From Nonomuraea aurantiaca (GTDB lineage Bacteria; Actinomycetota; Actinomycetes; Streptosporangiales; Streptosporangiaceae), in NCBI RefSeq assembly GCF_020215705.1, contig NZ_JAIWNB010000008.1:124001-188000 (forward strand): 64,000 nucleotides of DNA. Direction: 5' to 3'. The notes below the pieces were generated by a model that was not told the DNA's origin, did not search any database, and worked only from the letters and a program-made list of their open reading frames with translations. The translations under genes were made by a program, and so were the position numbers. Positions 50,664-59,569 of this stretch are shown piece by piece. Position 1 is the first letter of the stretch. Each line of letters begins with the position of its first letter.

Positions 50664-51216
50664 CGATCATCCGGGCGGCCGCGGCCTTGGCCCGCAGCAT
50701 CGCCGACCGATCCCCATCCACCACGACCCGGGCATTGGCCCCGTCGATGAGCAGCAAAAACGCATAACCCAGCCCGTCAGGGTCGGCCAGCCCCGCCTGC
50801 TCGGCCAGCTCGGTCAGCCGCTGCCGCAGCCACCCCTTGTACGCCGAGATCACCCTGCGCGCCGGATGGTCCGGATCGGGCAGTTCCACCGCGGCGTTGG
50901 TGAACGGGCACCCGCGAAACCCCTCGCGCCCATGCCCCCGCGCCAGCCAGTCGAACACCGCCAGCAGCCGCTCCTGAGCCGACCCGCCGCTGTCGAGGAG
51001 GAACTCGGTCAGCTCCGCCTGCCGTACGGCCCGCCGCCACTCCAGTACGGCGGCCACCAGGTTCTCCTTCGACCCGAACTGGGCGTACAGGGTCGGCTTG
51101 GACACCCCGGCTCGCTCCACCAGCGCGTCAACGCCGGTGGCCCGGATCCCCTCGGCGTAGAAGACCTCGGTCGCCACTTCCAGCAACCGCCGCCCGCCGG
51201 GACTGTACTTCTCCAC
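50647..51216 (-). CDS. TetR-family regulator (thioesterase operon)
   Basis: A 189-residue TetR protein. The HTH is GRRLLEVATEVFYAEGIRAT then GVDALVERAGVSKPTLYAQF. The C-terminal part has FRGCPFTNAAVELPDPDHPA, typical of the TetR_C group with this GCPF motif. The longer frame upstream is not conserved, so GTG 51216 was chosen. A 14-bp palindrome 10 bases upstream is the likely self-operator. It is coupled to the thioesterase gene, so that thioesterase is probably induced by the ligand of this regulator. Confidence 0.85.
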   Translation of the reverse strand: MEKYSPGGRRLLEVATEVFYAEGIRATGVDALVERAGVSKPTLYAQFGSKENLVAAVLEWRRAVRQAELTEFLLDSGGSAQERLLAVFDWLARGHGREGFRGCPFTNAAVELPDPDHPARRVISAYKGWLRQRLTELAEQAGLADPDGLGYAFLLLIDGANARVVVDGDRSAMLRAKAAAARMIGGVHG

Positions 51217-51226
51217 CCCGCCATAC

Positions 51227-51240
51227 TTACAGGTCTGTAA
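51227..51240. promoter_or_regulatory. TetR operator TTACAG-GT-CTGTAA
   Basis: This perfect 6-bp-arm palindrome lies 10 bases upstream of the tetR start, within the only AT-rich patch nearby. It is a natural autoregulatory site. Confidence 0.7.
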
Positions 51241-51382
51241 AGCCCGTACAAGTGACCGCCGAGAGGAAAGGTGGCTTTTCGCCGGAAACGACGCGGCCGC
51301 CTCGCCGTACCACCCAGGTGGCGGGTGCGGCTCAACGTGTAGAGGCGCGGCCGCGGGTACCGTGACCAGCAGGGGCGGCAAG

Positions 51383-52090
51383 TCAGGCCGTGAGGGCGGC
51401 CGCCGCTTCCCGATAGATGACCGTCGGGTCCTCCGACAGCCACGCCTTCACCTGGCGGCTCCAGTCGTCGGCGAGCACCTCGGGCCGGTGCGCCTCGATA
51501 CCGTCGAGGGCCGCCGCGACGATCACCTCGGGGGCGCTCTTGTCGCCGTCGTACCAGGCCATCATGTCGGTGTCCGCGGCGCCCAGGTGCAGGCCCGTCA
51601 CCAACGTGCGCTGGTGGGCCAGCTCCAGGCGTACGGCGTTGGTGAGCGCCCACTCGGCGGCTTTCGCCGCGTGGTAGCCGCCCGCACCGTCGAAGGCGAG
51701 CCACGAGATCGCGGACAGAACGTTGAGGATCGCACCGTCGGCCAGCTGGGGCGCGAAGGCACGGATCACGTTGAGGGTGCCATAGAAGTGGGTGTCCATC
51801 TCACGGCGAATCGTGTCCAGGTCCCCGGTGACCAGATTCGCCCCCGTCGAGATTCCCGCATTGTTGATGACGATCTTGACATCGGGTGCCGCTGCCGCCG
51901 CGGCGGCCACCGAGGCCGGATCCGTGATGTCGAGCCGCAGCGGGATGACCCCCGGTACGTCGATGGTCTCCGGGCGGCGGGCGGTGGCGTACACCCTGCC
52001 CGCGCCGCGGTCCAGGAGAGACAGGACGAATTGCCGTCCGAGGCCGCGGTTGGCCCCGGTCACCAGCACATGTGCTCCGTTGATCTGCAT
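51383..52090 (-). CDS. Short-chain dehydrogenase/reductase
   Basis: A 235-residue classical SDR: GAHVLVTGANRGLGRQFVLS (TGxxxGxG cofactor motif), Asp after RLDI, VIVNNAG-like KIVINNAGIST, Ser in LNVLSAISWLAF and the YHAAKAAEW catalytic Tyr/Lys. It acts as an NAD(P)H-dependent oxidoreductase on an unknown carbonyl or alcohol. ATG 52090 lies 17 bases from a palindromic MerR operator shared with the divergent merR gene, so it is almost certainly the MerR target. Confidence 0.88.
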   Translation of the reverse strand: MQINGAHVLVTGANRGLGRQFVLSLLDRGAGRVYATARRPETIDVPGVIPLRLDITDPASVAAAAAAAPDVKIVINNAGISTGANLVTGDLDTIRREMDTHFYGTLNVIRAFAPQLADGAILNVLSAISWLAFDGAGGYHAAKAAEWALTNAVRLELAHQRTLVTGLHLGAADTDMMAWYDGDKSAPEVIVAAALDGIEAHRPEVLADDWSRQVKAWLSEDPTVIYREAAAALTA

Positions 52091-52106
52091 GCGGATAGGC
52101 TAAAAC

Positions 52107-52122
52107 CTGACGTTGACGTCAG
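52107..52122. promoter_or_regulatory. MerR operator CTGACGT-TG-ACGTCAG
   Basis: A perfect 16-bp palindrome lies between the divergent SDR and merR genes. A second palindrome of the same form, CTGACCT-TG-AGGTCAG, occurs at 52616-52631 after merR. Confidence 0.8.
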
Positions 52123-52148
52123 AGGCAAGTCTTGTGATGGAGGTCACG

Positions 52149-52556
52149 GTGCGTATCGGCGAGTTGGCGGCACGGTCAGGCGTCAGCGTGCGGGCCCTGC
52201 GCTACTACGAGGAGCAGGGACTGCTGGCGGCGCACCGGAGCGGCTCCGGGCAGCGCCACTACCCCGAACCGGCGGCCGACCGTGTCCAGCTGATCCAGAT
52301 GCTTTACGCGGCCGGCCTGTCCAGCCGGACCATCGCCGAACTGCTGCCCTGCGTCGAGGCCAAGGTCAGCACCCCGCACTCGCGTGCCCGGCTCGCCGCC
52401 GAGCGCAATCGCATCGATGCCCAGATCGCCGCGCTGACCCGTACCCGTGATCGCCTGGACGCGGTCATCCGGAGCACCGAAAGCCCGGACAACGGCTGCG
52501 CGTGGATCGCGGACCAGGACGTCGCCGCAGAGGCGAGCCACTCCGCGACGCCGTGA
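52149..52556 (+). CDS. MerR-family transcriptional regulator
   Basis: A 135-residue MerR protein: VRIGELAARSGVSVRALRYY then EEQGLLAAHRSGSGQRHYPE, helix LIQMLYAAGLSSRTIAELLP, a single Cys in PCVEAK, and a dimer coiled coil from about 80. The C-terminus ends in a short Cys-containing tail (GCAWIADQDVAAE). GTG 52149 was chosen because the domain begins there and GGAGGT precedes it; ATG 52137 is possible. It probably activates the divergent SDR gene through the 16-bp palindrome between them. Confidence 0.87.
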   Translation: MRIGELAARSGVSVRALRYYEEQGLLAAHRSGSGQRHYPEPAADRVQLIQMLYAAGLSSRTIAELLPCVEAKVSTPHSRARLAAERNRIDAQIAALTRTRDRLDAVIRSTESPDNGCAWIADQDVAAEASHSATP

Positions 52557-52834
52557 TCGCCACGGCCGGGTCGGGCATGGGATTTCAGGGGTCGCGGTAG
52601 CGATCGAACCTATCTCTGACCTTGAGGTCAGTGCCTACGAACGGCAGGATCACGGCCGGCGGCGAGCGCGGCAAGGATCAGGAAAGTGGGTTCCTGCATC
52701 GATCTCATTCGATCGCCATATAACGATGATCTTTCTATCAGGATGACCGGCTCGCCATCCTCGGCCCGGTCGTGAACGCCGTGGAACTCGACCTACCCGT
52801 CGGCGATCGGCGACCACCTGCGCGGTGGAAGGCG
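52557..52834. other. Gap with an orphan MerR-type operator, otherwise no gene seen
   Basis: About 280 bases between merR and the RHH gene. CTGACCTTGAGGTCAG (52616-52631) is a perfect palindrome matching the merR/SDR operator in 14 of 16 positions. No convincing gene follows it on either strand. A gene it once controlled may have been lost. Confidence 0.6.
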
Positions 52835-53455
52835 CTAGCGCACCCAGCCGGTGTAGCGGCGACCGCCCTTCGGCTCCTCCCGCCATCCGGAACGGCGCCC
52901 TCCACCCTCGGGTTCGAGCGCGGCCGAGACCGCCCGGACGAGCCAGGCGTTGACGGACAGCCCTTCGCGACCCGCCGCCTCCTCGATACGCGGCTTGAGC
53001 TGCTCGGGGACACGCAGCGAGATCCGCGACGTGCCGCCGTCCTCACCGTCCTGCGGCACCGCCACACCGGCCTCCGAAGGCCCCCGGACTCCCGGAGCAC
53101 CCGATCCCCCCGGACTTGCCGTGCCGCCCGAAGCCGTCCGCCGCCGACCACCCGCCGCACCGGGCAAGGCGTCAAAACCGCCCTCGCCCCCGTCCTCGAA
53201 CGGGCGGTCCGCGGGCGGCGGCGTCACGACGAAGGAGGGGTCGCGCCCGCGCAGCCGTACGTCGACCGAGCCCGGCGCGAGCTCCCGGGTGATCTCGTCG
53301 GCGGCGGCCGACAACGCCTCCAGCAGAACAAGCCGCGTCGCCGACTCCAGCGGCAAGGTGAGACGCTCGGCGAGAGCGCGCGCGTCATCGCCACCCGCCT
53401 CGGCGGCTACCGCGAGTTCGCGGCGCAGATTGTCGACGTACGGCGCCAGATCCAT
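52835..53455 (-). CDS. RHH-domain protein of unknown function (HicB/Arc-like C-terminus)
   Basis: A 206-residue protein in three parts. The helical N-terminus (MDLAPYVDNLRRELAVAAEA to about residue 75) leads to a Pro/Gly-rich linker with acidic patches. The C-terminal ribbon-helix-helix reads RISLRVPEQLKPRIEEAAGR and EGLSVNAWLVRAVSAALEP. RHH domains bind DNA as dimers or act as antitoxins. No toxin-like gene is adjacent, so a transcription factor is more likely. The start was put at ATG 53455 where conserved-looking sequence begins. Similar proteins in actinomycetes are generally annotated only as hypothetical. Confidence 0.7.
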   Translation of the reverse strand: MDLAPYVDNLRRELAVAAEAGGDDARALAERLTLPLESATRLVLLEALSAAADEITRELAPGSVDVRLRGRDPSFVVTPPPADRPFEDGGEGGFDALPGAAGGRRRTASGGTASPGGSGAPGVRGPSEAGVAVPQDGEDGGTSRISLRVPEQLKPRIEEAAGREGLSVNAWLVRAVSAALEPEGGGRRSGWREEPKGGRRYTGWVR

Positions 53456-53617
53456 GACATCACTATGACGCCATAAAGGCGCCATGGCAAACCCTGCCGC
53501 CCGCCTGAAACGCTGTTCACCTTTGACGCCACCCGCCACGGACGGGCCGGCGCCACCGCTCCAGCCGGATCGTGCCAGTACGGGACCCGACCCCGCAACC
53601 GGCCGCGCGATCATCAT

Positions 53618-53630
53618 GCCGGTAACCGGC
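53618..53630. promoter_or_regulatory. Palindrome GCCGGT-A-ACCGGC before the Lrp-type gene
   Basis: Perfect 6-bp arms around one base, 19 bases upstream of the Lrp-like ATG. It is a plausible autoregulatory site. Confidence 0.45.
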
Positions 53631-53649
53631 GCCGGGATACCGTACCCAG

Positions 53650-54666
53650 ATGGAAACCGTCACACTGGACCGCCTGGACCGCTGCCTGGCACACGCGCTC
53701 CAGATCGACGGCCGAGCGCCCTTCAGCAAGATCGGCGAAGTGCTCGGCGTCTCCGAGAACACGGTCGCCCGCCGATACCGGCGGCTGCGATCGGCCGGAA
53801 TACTCCGCGTCGTCGGCGTGGTCGACGGACTCCGGCTCGACCACGTCTCCTGGGCGATCCGGCTCCGCTGCACCCCCGACGCCGCGAGCGCGGTCGCCAC
53901 CGCCCTGGCACGCCGCAACGACACCGCCTGGGTGAGCCTGCTCTCCGGCGGCACCGAGATCGCCTGCGGCACACTGGCCCGGACACCGGCCGAACGCGAC
54001 GCGTTCCTGATGGAGAAACTCCCCCGCAGCCGGCAGGTGGTGGGTGTCACCGCGCACCGCATGCTGCACAGGTTCGCGGGCGGCCCGGCGGGCTGGGCGG
54101 GCCTGCGAGCGCTGTCCACCGAGCAAACAGCCGAACTCCTCCCCGATCCGATCGTGCACGAGGACACCGCCTCGCCCATCGACGAAACCGTCCAGCTCGA
54201 CGAAGCGGACCACGCGCTGCTGGAGACCCTGTCAAAGGACGGGCGTACCACCCATACCGACCTGGCCGCGATCACCGGCTGGTCGGAGTCGACCGTACGT
54301 CGACGCATGGCGCACCTGCGGCAGACCGGGATCCTCTACTTCGACGTCGACATCCCACCCGAACCCCTCGGCTTCCACGCCGAGGCCTGGCTGTGGATGT
54401 CCGTGAAGCCCGCCAAGCTCGCCGCCGTGGGCGAAGCCCTCGCCCAGCACCCGGAGGTCACGGTGGCCGCCGCCACCACAGGTCCGGCCAACCTCTTCGC
54501 GGGCGTCACCTGCCGCAACTCCCGCGACCTGTATCGGTACCTGACCGAGCGCATCGGATCCTTGAAGGCCGTACGGCATGTGGAGACGGCCCCGCTGATC
54601 CGGACCGTCAAGCGAGCAGGCGCCATCCTGCCCGGCTTGCACCAGGATGCGCCCAGCTTCCGCTAG
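53650..54666 (+). CDS. Lrp/AsnC-family regulator with two HTH/RAM units
   Basis: A 338-residue duplicated AsnC-type protein. HTH 1 (about 5-55) is RLDRCLAHALQIDGRAPFSK then IGEVLGVSENTVARRYRRL. HTH 2 (about 180-230) is DEADHALLETLSKDGRTTHT then DLAAITGWSESTVRRRMAHL. Each is followed by a RAM-like ligand domain. Classical Lrp proteins are about 150 residues with one unit; the double form is common in actinomycetes and may act as a pseudo-dimer. It is alone upstream of the FAD monooxygenase gene and may control it. Confidence 0.85.
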   Translation: METVTLDRLDRCLAHALQIDGRAPFSKIGEVLGVSENTVARRYRRLRSAGILRVVGVVDGLRLDHVSWAIRLRCTPDAASAVATALARRNDTAWVSLLSGGTEIACGTLARTPAERDAFLMEKLPRSRQVVGVTAHRMLHRFAGGPAGWAGLRALSTEQTAELLPDPIVHEDTASPIDETVQLDEADHALLETLSKDGRTTHTDLAAITGWSESTVRRRMAHLRQTGILYFDVDIPPEPLGFHAEAWLWMSVKPAKLAAVGEALAQHPEVTVAAATTGPANLFAGVTCRNSRDLYRYLTERIGSLKAVRHVETAPLIRTVKRAGAILPGLHQDAPSFR

Positions 54667-54854
54667 AAGGGGTCCGGCCTCCGCCAAGAGAGGCCCGCCT
54701 CCGCCAAGAGGGGCTCGGCGCGATCTGAGACCGCTCGCCGGATTTCGGCTGATTGACCCCCGTCATGCCGGAAACCGCCACGCCACAGCACCTGGATCGC
54801 CCTCACCCCGGCCCGACACCGACAGTTGCCGATGACCAGAAGGGAATCACCACC
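54667..54854 (+). repeat. Gap with repeated CCTCCGCCAAGAG units
   Basis: CCTCCGCCAAGAG occurs twice about 24 bases apart (near 54678-54712), and a degenerate copy overlaps the end of the Lrp gene (CTTCCGCTAGAAGGGG). These may be operator repeats for the upstream regulator or slippage products. The remaining part is the promoter and AGAAGGGA ribosome site of the monooxygenase. Confidence 0.5.
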
Positions 54855-56192
54855 ATGCACGTGATCGTCATCGGCGCCGGACTCGGCGGCCTGTGCCTGG
54901 CACAACGCCTGCGCCGGCTCGGCATCAGCGTCTCCGTACACGAGCGAGACACGACACCGGCCTTCCGCCACCAGGGCTACCGCCTCCACATCAACGCCGA
55001 CGGCCGGCGCGCCCTCGAACACGCCCTCCCGCCACAGCTGTGGCAGCTCTTCCTGGGCACCGCGGGGACACCCGGACCCCGCTCGGTGTTCCTCGACGAA
55101 CAACTCCTTCCACGATGGACGGCCGAGGCAGACTCCGGGCCCGCGCCACTGGCGGCCGACCGGCTGACCCTGCGTCAGATATTGCTGGCCGGACTGGAAG
55201 ACGTCGTCACCTTCGGCAAGACCTGCACCGGCTTCGAAAGCACCCCGACCGACGACACCCCCACAAACCACGCCAACACCATCACAAACCGCACCACTAC
55301 GGCCACCACAGCCATCGCCACAAGCCACACCGTCATGGCGCCCAGTCACATCTCAGCAAACGGCCGTGGCAGCGCCACGAACGAACCCATCGTTGCCACC
55401 GCGAACAGCCGCATAACCGCCCACTTCGCCGACGGCAGCACCGTGACCGGCGACGTACTGGTCGCCGCCGACGGCGTGAACTCCGTCATCCGCCGACAGC
55501 TCCTCCCCCACGCCCGCGTCATCGACACCGGCCTGCGCCAGCTGTACGGCAAGATCCCCTTGACCGCCCAGACCAGAACGCTGTTCAGCGACGACATGTT
55601 CAACGTCTTCACCGCGATCGTCGGCCCCGGCAGCGCCTTCGTCGGCGTGGCTCCGGTGGAGTTCCCGGAGCCGATGGACCAGGCCATCGCCCGGCACGCC
55701 CCCGATGTACTGCTCCGCGACGTACGGGACTACATGACCGTCAGCTTCGGAACCCGCCGCGAGCACCTCCCCCGCACCGACGACGAACTCCACCAGATGA
55801 CCGGCACCGAACTCCGCGCGATGGTGCTGGACCTGATCGACGGCTGGCATCCCCGCGTCCAGCGCATCGTGCAGGAGTGGGATCCAGCCAGCATCTTCCC
55901 CGCCATCCTGCGTACCAGCGTCCCCATCGAGCCATGGCCCACCAGCGCCGTCACCCTGATCGGTGACGCCATCCACGCGATGAGCCCCGCAGGCGGGGTG
56001 GGCGCCAACACCGCGCTGCGCGACGCGGCCACGCTGGCGGACGCACTGAACGAGGCGGCACACGGCCGCCCGCTGGTCGCGGCGCTGCGCGCATACGAAG
56101 CCGCCATGATCGGCTACGGGTTCGCCGCAGTACGCGCCTCCGCCGACAACGGCCACCGCTTCCTCGGCCAGAACCCACTCCCCACCGTGTAA
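54855..56192 (+). CDS. FAD-dependent monooxygenase (PHBH/TetX-like)
   Basis: A 445-residue flavoprotein hydroxylase. It has the N-terminal dinucleotide motif HVIVIGAGLGGLCLAQRLRR, a substrate/FAD DG-motif region DVLVAADGVNSVIRRQLLP, and the third FAD motif VTLIGDAIHAMSPAGGVGAN followed by TALRDAATLADAL. It should use NAD(P)H and oxygen to hydroxylate an aromatic or antibiotic-like compound. A Thr/Asn-rich low-complexity insertion (about residues 135-190) interrupts the fold before the DG motif and is not expected in the family. ATG 54855 was chosen over the longer frame because AGAAGGGA precedes it and the fold starts there. Confidence 0.87.
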   Translation: MHVIVIGAGLGGLCLAQRLRRLGISVSVHERDTTPAFRHQGYRLHINADGRRALEHALPPQLWQLFLGTAGTPGPRSVFLDEQLLPRWTAEADSGPAPLAADRLTLRQILLAGLEDVVTFGKTCTGFESTPTDDTPTNHANTITNRTTTATTAIATSHTVMAPSHISANGRGSATNEPIVATANSRITAHFADGSTVTGDVLVAADGVNSVIRRQLLPHARVIDTGLRQLYGKIPLTAQTRTLFSDDMFNVFTAIVGPGSAFVGVAPVEFPEPMDQAIARHAPDVLLRDVRDYMTVSFGTRREHLPRTDDELHQMTGTELRAMVLDLIDGWHPRVQRIVQEWDPASIFPAILRTSVPIEPWPTSAVTLIGDAIHAMSPAGGVGANTALRDAATLADALNEAAHGRPLVAALRAYEAAMIGYGFAAVRASADNGHRFLGQNPLPTV

Positions 56193-56244
56193 GCCCCCGG
56201 CGTACCGCCCCACGGAGGCCCCGTGGTCTCACGTCGGTGAACGG

Positions 56245-56284
56245 CCGAGGTTGGCGAACGTAGGCAGACGTTCCCCGACCTCGG
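56245..56284 (+). terminator. Candidate hairpin terminator after the monooxygenase
   Basis: CCGAGGTTGGCGAACGT (56245-56261) can pair with ACGTTCCCCGACCTCGG (56268-56284) at 14 of 17 positions around a 6-base loop. It lies 53 bases after the monooxygenase stop. There is no T-run, which is common in high-GC actinomycetes. Confidence 0.55.
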
Positions 56285-56420
56285 CCACCGCCGGCGAACA
56301 TGGTTGGAACGCGGTGGACTGTCGGCGGACGTCGGCCGATGTTGGTAGGAGGCGGTAGGGGGCACACGGGCGCGGGCGTCGGCCAGCGTGGGGACTGCTC
56401 GGATGCTAGTTTGACCCTTC

Positions 56421-57182
56421 GTGTCTGACTACCTGCGTGATCTTTTCTCCCTGGACGGCCGGCGAGCCCTCGTGACCGGCGGTAGCTCAGGGATCGGTTA
56501 TGCCATGGCCGAGGCGATCGGCCGTGCCGGAGCCGAGGTGGTGATCGTGGCTCGCCGGGAGGCCGAGCTCGACAAGGCCGTGCACCAGCTCCGGCAGCAC
56601 GGCGTGACGGCCTCCCGCATCAGTGCCGACCTCGGCGACCGCGCCGCCGTGGAGCGGGTCTGCGCCGGCGCCGGCCGGATCGACATTCTGGTCAACGATG
56701 CCGCCAACAACATCCGCAAACCCATGGCCGAGCTCACCGACGACGACTACGAGCAGACCATCGCGGTCAACCTGACCGCGCCCTACCTGTTCGGCCAGCA
56801 CTTCGGGCCGAGCATGGCCGAGCGGGGCTGGGGGCGGATCATCAACGTGGGCTCCCAGCAGACCGTCAGCGCCTTCGGCAACAGCGGTGTGTACGGGGCG
56901 GCCAAGGCTGGGATCGCCGGACTCACCCGGTCGCAGGCCGAAGCCTGGTCAAGCCGGGGCGTATGCGTCAACACGATCATCCCCGGATTCGTGCTGACGC
57001 CGCTGACCGAGCCGGCCCAGGCCATCCCCGGCCGGGTCGAGGAGCTCGCCGCTCGCCACATGGTCGCGCGTAACGGCGTGCCTGACGATTTCGCCGGTGC
57101 CGCGGTGTTTCTGGCCGGTGACGCCTCCGCGTTTGTCACCGGGCAGATGCTGTTTGTCGATGGTGGCTTTTTCGTGCACTGA
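56421..57182 (+). CDS. SDR-family oxidoreductase (gluconate-5-dehydrogenase-like)
   Basis: A 253-residue classical SDR: RALVTGGSSGIGYAMAEAIG, DILVNDAANNIRKPMAELTD, Ser in IINVGSQQTVSAFGNSG and catalytic YGAAKAGIAGLTRSQAEAW, ending ASAFVTGQMLFVDGGFFVH. The LFSLDGRRALVTGGSSGIG beginning and overall pattern resemble gluconate 5-dehydrogenase-type SDRs; the true substrate is unknown. GTG 56421 gives the standard N-terminus (SDYLRDLFSLDG). It converges with the PNPOx-like gene, separated by 27 bases. Confidence 0.87.
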   Translation: MSDYLRDLFSLDGRRALVTGGSSGIGYAMAEAIGRAGAEVVIVARREAELDKAVHQLRQHGVTASRISADLGDRAAVERVCAGAGRIDILVNDAANNIRKPMAELTDDDYEQTIAVNLTAPYLFGQHFGPSMAERGWGRIINVGSQQTVSAFGNSGVYGAAKAGIAGLTRSQAEAWSSRGVCVNTIIPGFVLTPLTEPAQAIPGRVEELAARHMVARNGVPDDFAGAAVFLAGDASAFVTGQMLFVDGGFFVH

Positions 57183-57191
57183 ATCGGCCGG

Positions 57192-57211
57192 GCGCCTTTA
57201 CTTTGTAGATT
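57192..57211 (+). repeat. Right copy of the 20-bp near-identical direct repeat (partner at 20075)
   Basis: GCGCCTTTACTTTGTAGATT differs from 20075-20094 only in the central three bases (TTT here, AAA there). It sits at the 3' end of the minus-strand PNPOx-like gene, whose stop it reaches. See the left copy. Confidence 0.5.
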
Positions 57212-57680
57212 ACTTGCGGCGGATGTGTCGCACTTCCGCGCCTTCGTGCCAGGTGTCGATGACCAGTTCGTCGCCCTCGACCCGAGTCCACACCACCTCG
57301 GACAGGTCGATCCTGAACAGGTGCGAGTCGGCGTCGGGCAGACCCGCCTCGGCCAGCACCGTCGGATCAGTCACCTCCTCCGCCCGGCCGGCCAGTTTCA
57401 CATCGCCCGCCCATGATGACGGATCCCCCTCATCGGGGTCGGGTGAGGTGACGTGGATGGCCATGCGCGGATCTCGCCGCAGGTCGAGCGCCTTGACCGC
57501 GCCGGGCATGGATCCCATCCACAGCTCGCCACCGTCCAGCCGCGACTCGGTGCCGCTCACCCTGGGAGAGCCGTCCTTGCGGAGCGTGGCCAGCACCTTG
57601 TGCTTGTGACGCTCCATCACCCGCCGAGCGATCGCCGCCAGCTCGGGGGCCTGGATCTCGAACTCTTTCCACGACGTCAT
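57210..57680 (-). CDS. Pyridoxamine 5'-phosphate oxidase-family (split-barrel flavin) protein
   Basis: A 156-residue split-barrel protein: WKEFEIQAPELAAIARRVME, then HKVLATLRKDGSPRVSGTES, ELWMGSMPGAVKALDLRRDP and RMAIHVTSPD. Such small proteins bind FMN or F420 and reduce diverse compounds; PNPOx itself is longer and has other motifs. ATG 57680 was chosen since the conserved region begins there; a GTG-initiated extension is possible. Its 3' end overlaps the repeat at 57192-57211. Confidence 0.82.
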   Translation of the reverse strand: MTSWKEFEIQAPELAAIARRVMERHKHKVLATLRKDGSPRVSGTESRLDGGELWMGSMPGAVKALDLRRDPRMAIHVTSPDPDEGDPSSWAGDVKLAGRAEEVTDPTVLAEAGLPDADSHLFRIDLSEVVWTRVEGDELVIDTWHEGAEVRHIRRK

Positions 57681-57770
57681 GCGAGCATCATGAACGACGG
57701 CACCGACAAAAACCGGCCGGGAGTCACCGGCCCGACGAGGTTCCAACGGCTCGGCAGCGCCTACGCGATC

Positions 57771-58534
<764 letters not shown>

Positions 58535-58538
<4 letters not shown>

Positions 58539-59569
58539 TGCTTCACCTCCTCGGCGTACCGCCGGACCAGGCGGTTGGCCAGCGTGGCCAGCAGGAGCAT
58601 GGCGCCGAGGAAGAACTTGAACCAGTCGGCGTCCCAGCCCAGGAAGACGATGCCCTTGTCGGCCATGCCGAAGATCACCGCGCCGATGGCGGCGCCGATC
58701 GCCGAGCCGTACCCGCCCGTGAGCAGGCAGCCGCCGATCACGGCGGCGATGATGTAGATGAACTCCTGCCCGATGCCGATGTTGGCCTGCACGGAGGTGT
58801 AGCGCAGGGCCAGGATCGAGCCGACGAGCCAGGCCGCGACCGCGGTCGTCATGAACAGCGCGATCTTGGTACGGGCGGCGGGCACGCCGACCGCGCGGGC
58901 GGCCTGCTCGTTGCCGCCGACCGCGAAGATCCAGTTGCCCGCTCTGGAACGCATGAGCACCCACGTCGCCACGGCGGTGACCAGCACCCACCACAGGATC
59001 GCCACGCGAAAGGAGGTGCCGCCGACGTCGATGGTGCCCGCGAAGATCGTCCGGGCGGTCTCATAACCCGCCGCCCTGCGCAGGCCGCTGACCTGCACGG
59101 TGCCGGTCAGGGCCTTGGTGACGCCCAGGTTGATGCCCTGCAGCATAAGGAAGGTGCCCAGCGTCACGATGAAGCTGGGCAGCCGCGTCCTGGTGACGAC
59201 CAGCCCGTTGGCCAGTCCGATGAGCAGCGCGACGACCAGCCCGACGAGCATGGCCGTCCACACGTCGAAGCCGTAGCGGGTGGCCAGCGTGACCAGGATG
59301 AGCCCGGTCGTGCCGGTCAGCACGCCGGCCGACAGGTCGAACTCGCCGCCGATCATCAGCAGCGCGATCGCCACGGCCATGATGCCGAGCGTCGCGGCCG
59401 GGTCGAGCCAGTTCGCGATGCCGGCGGGCGAGCGGAACACCGGTGACTGGGCGGCGAAGAACGCGAACACCGCGATCAGGCCGACCACCGCGCCCAGCTC
59501 CGGGCGGATCAGCAGCCGGCGGGCCAGGCCGACGCTGCCGATCCGTTCATCGGCCGGAACAGTGGTCAC
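58535..59569 (-). CDS. Ribose-type sugar ABC permease (RbsC-like)
   Basis: A 344-residue membrane protein with about ten hydrophobic segments and the RbsC-type features LMIGGEFDLSAGVLTGTTGL, TRLPSFIVTLGTFLMLQGIN, AVGGNEQAARAVGVPAARTK and GGCLLTGGYGSAIGAAIGA. It is the channel of a sugar importer with the ATPase below and the binding protein above. GTG 59569 overlaps the binding-protein stop (GTGA). A longer open frame upstream is a shadow of the binding-protein gene and was rejected. Confidence 0.9.

Noticed and set aside
51217..51381. 55-residue N-terminal extension of the thioesterase-linked TetR protein
   Set aside because: It covers the TTACAG/CTGTAA operator and lacks conservation; the HTH begins soon after GTG 51216.
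52772..53476. Plus-strand frame opposite the RHH gene
   Set aside because: Arg/Pro-rich shadow of a gene that shows a clear RHH domain on the other strand.
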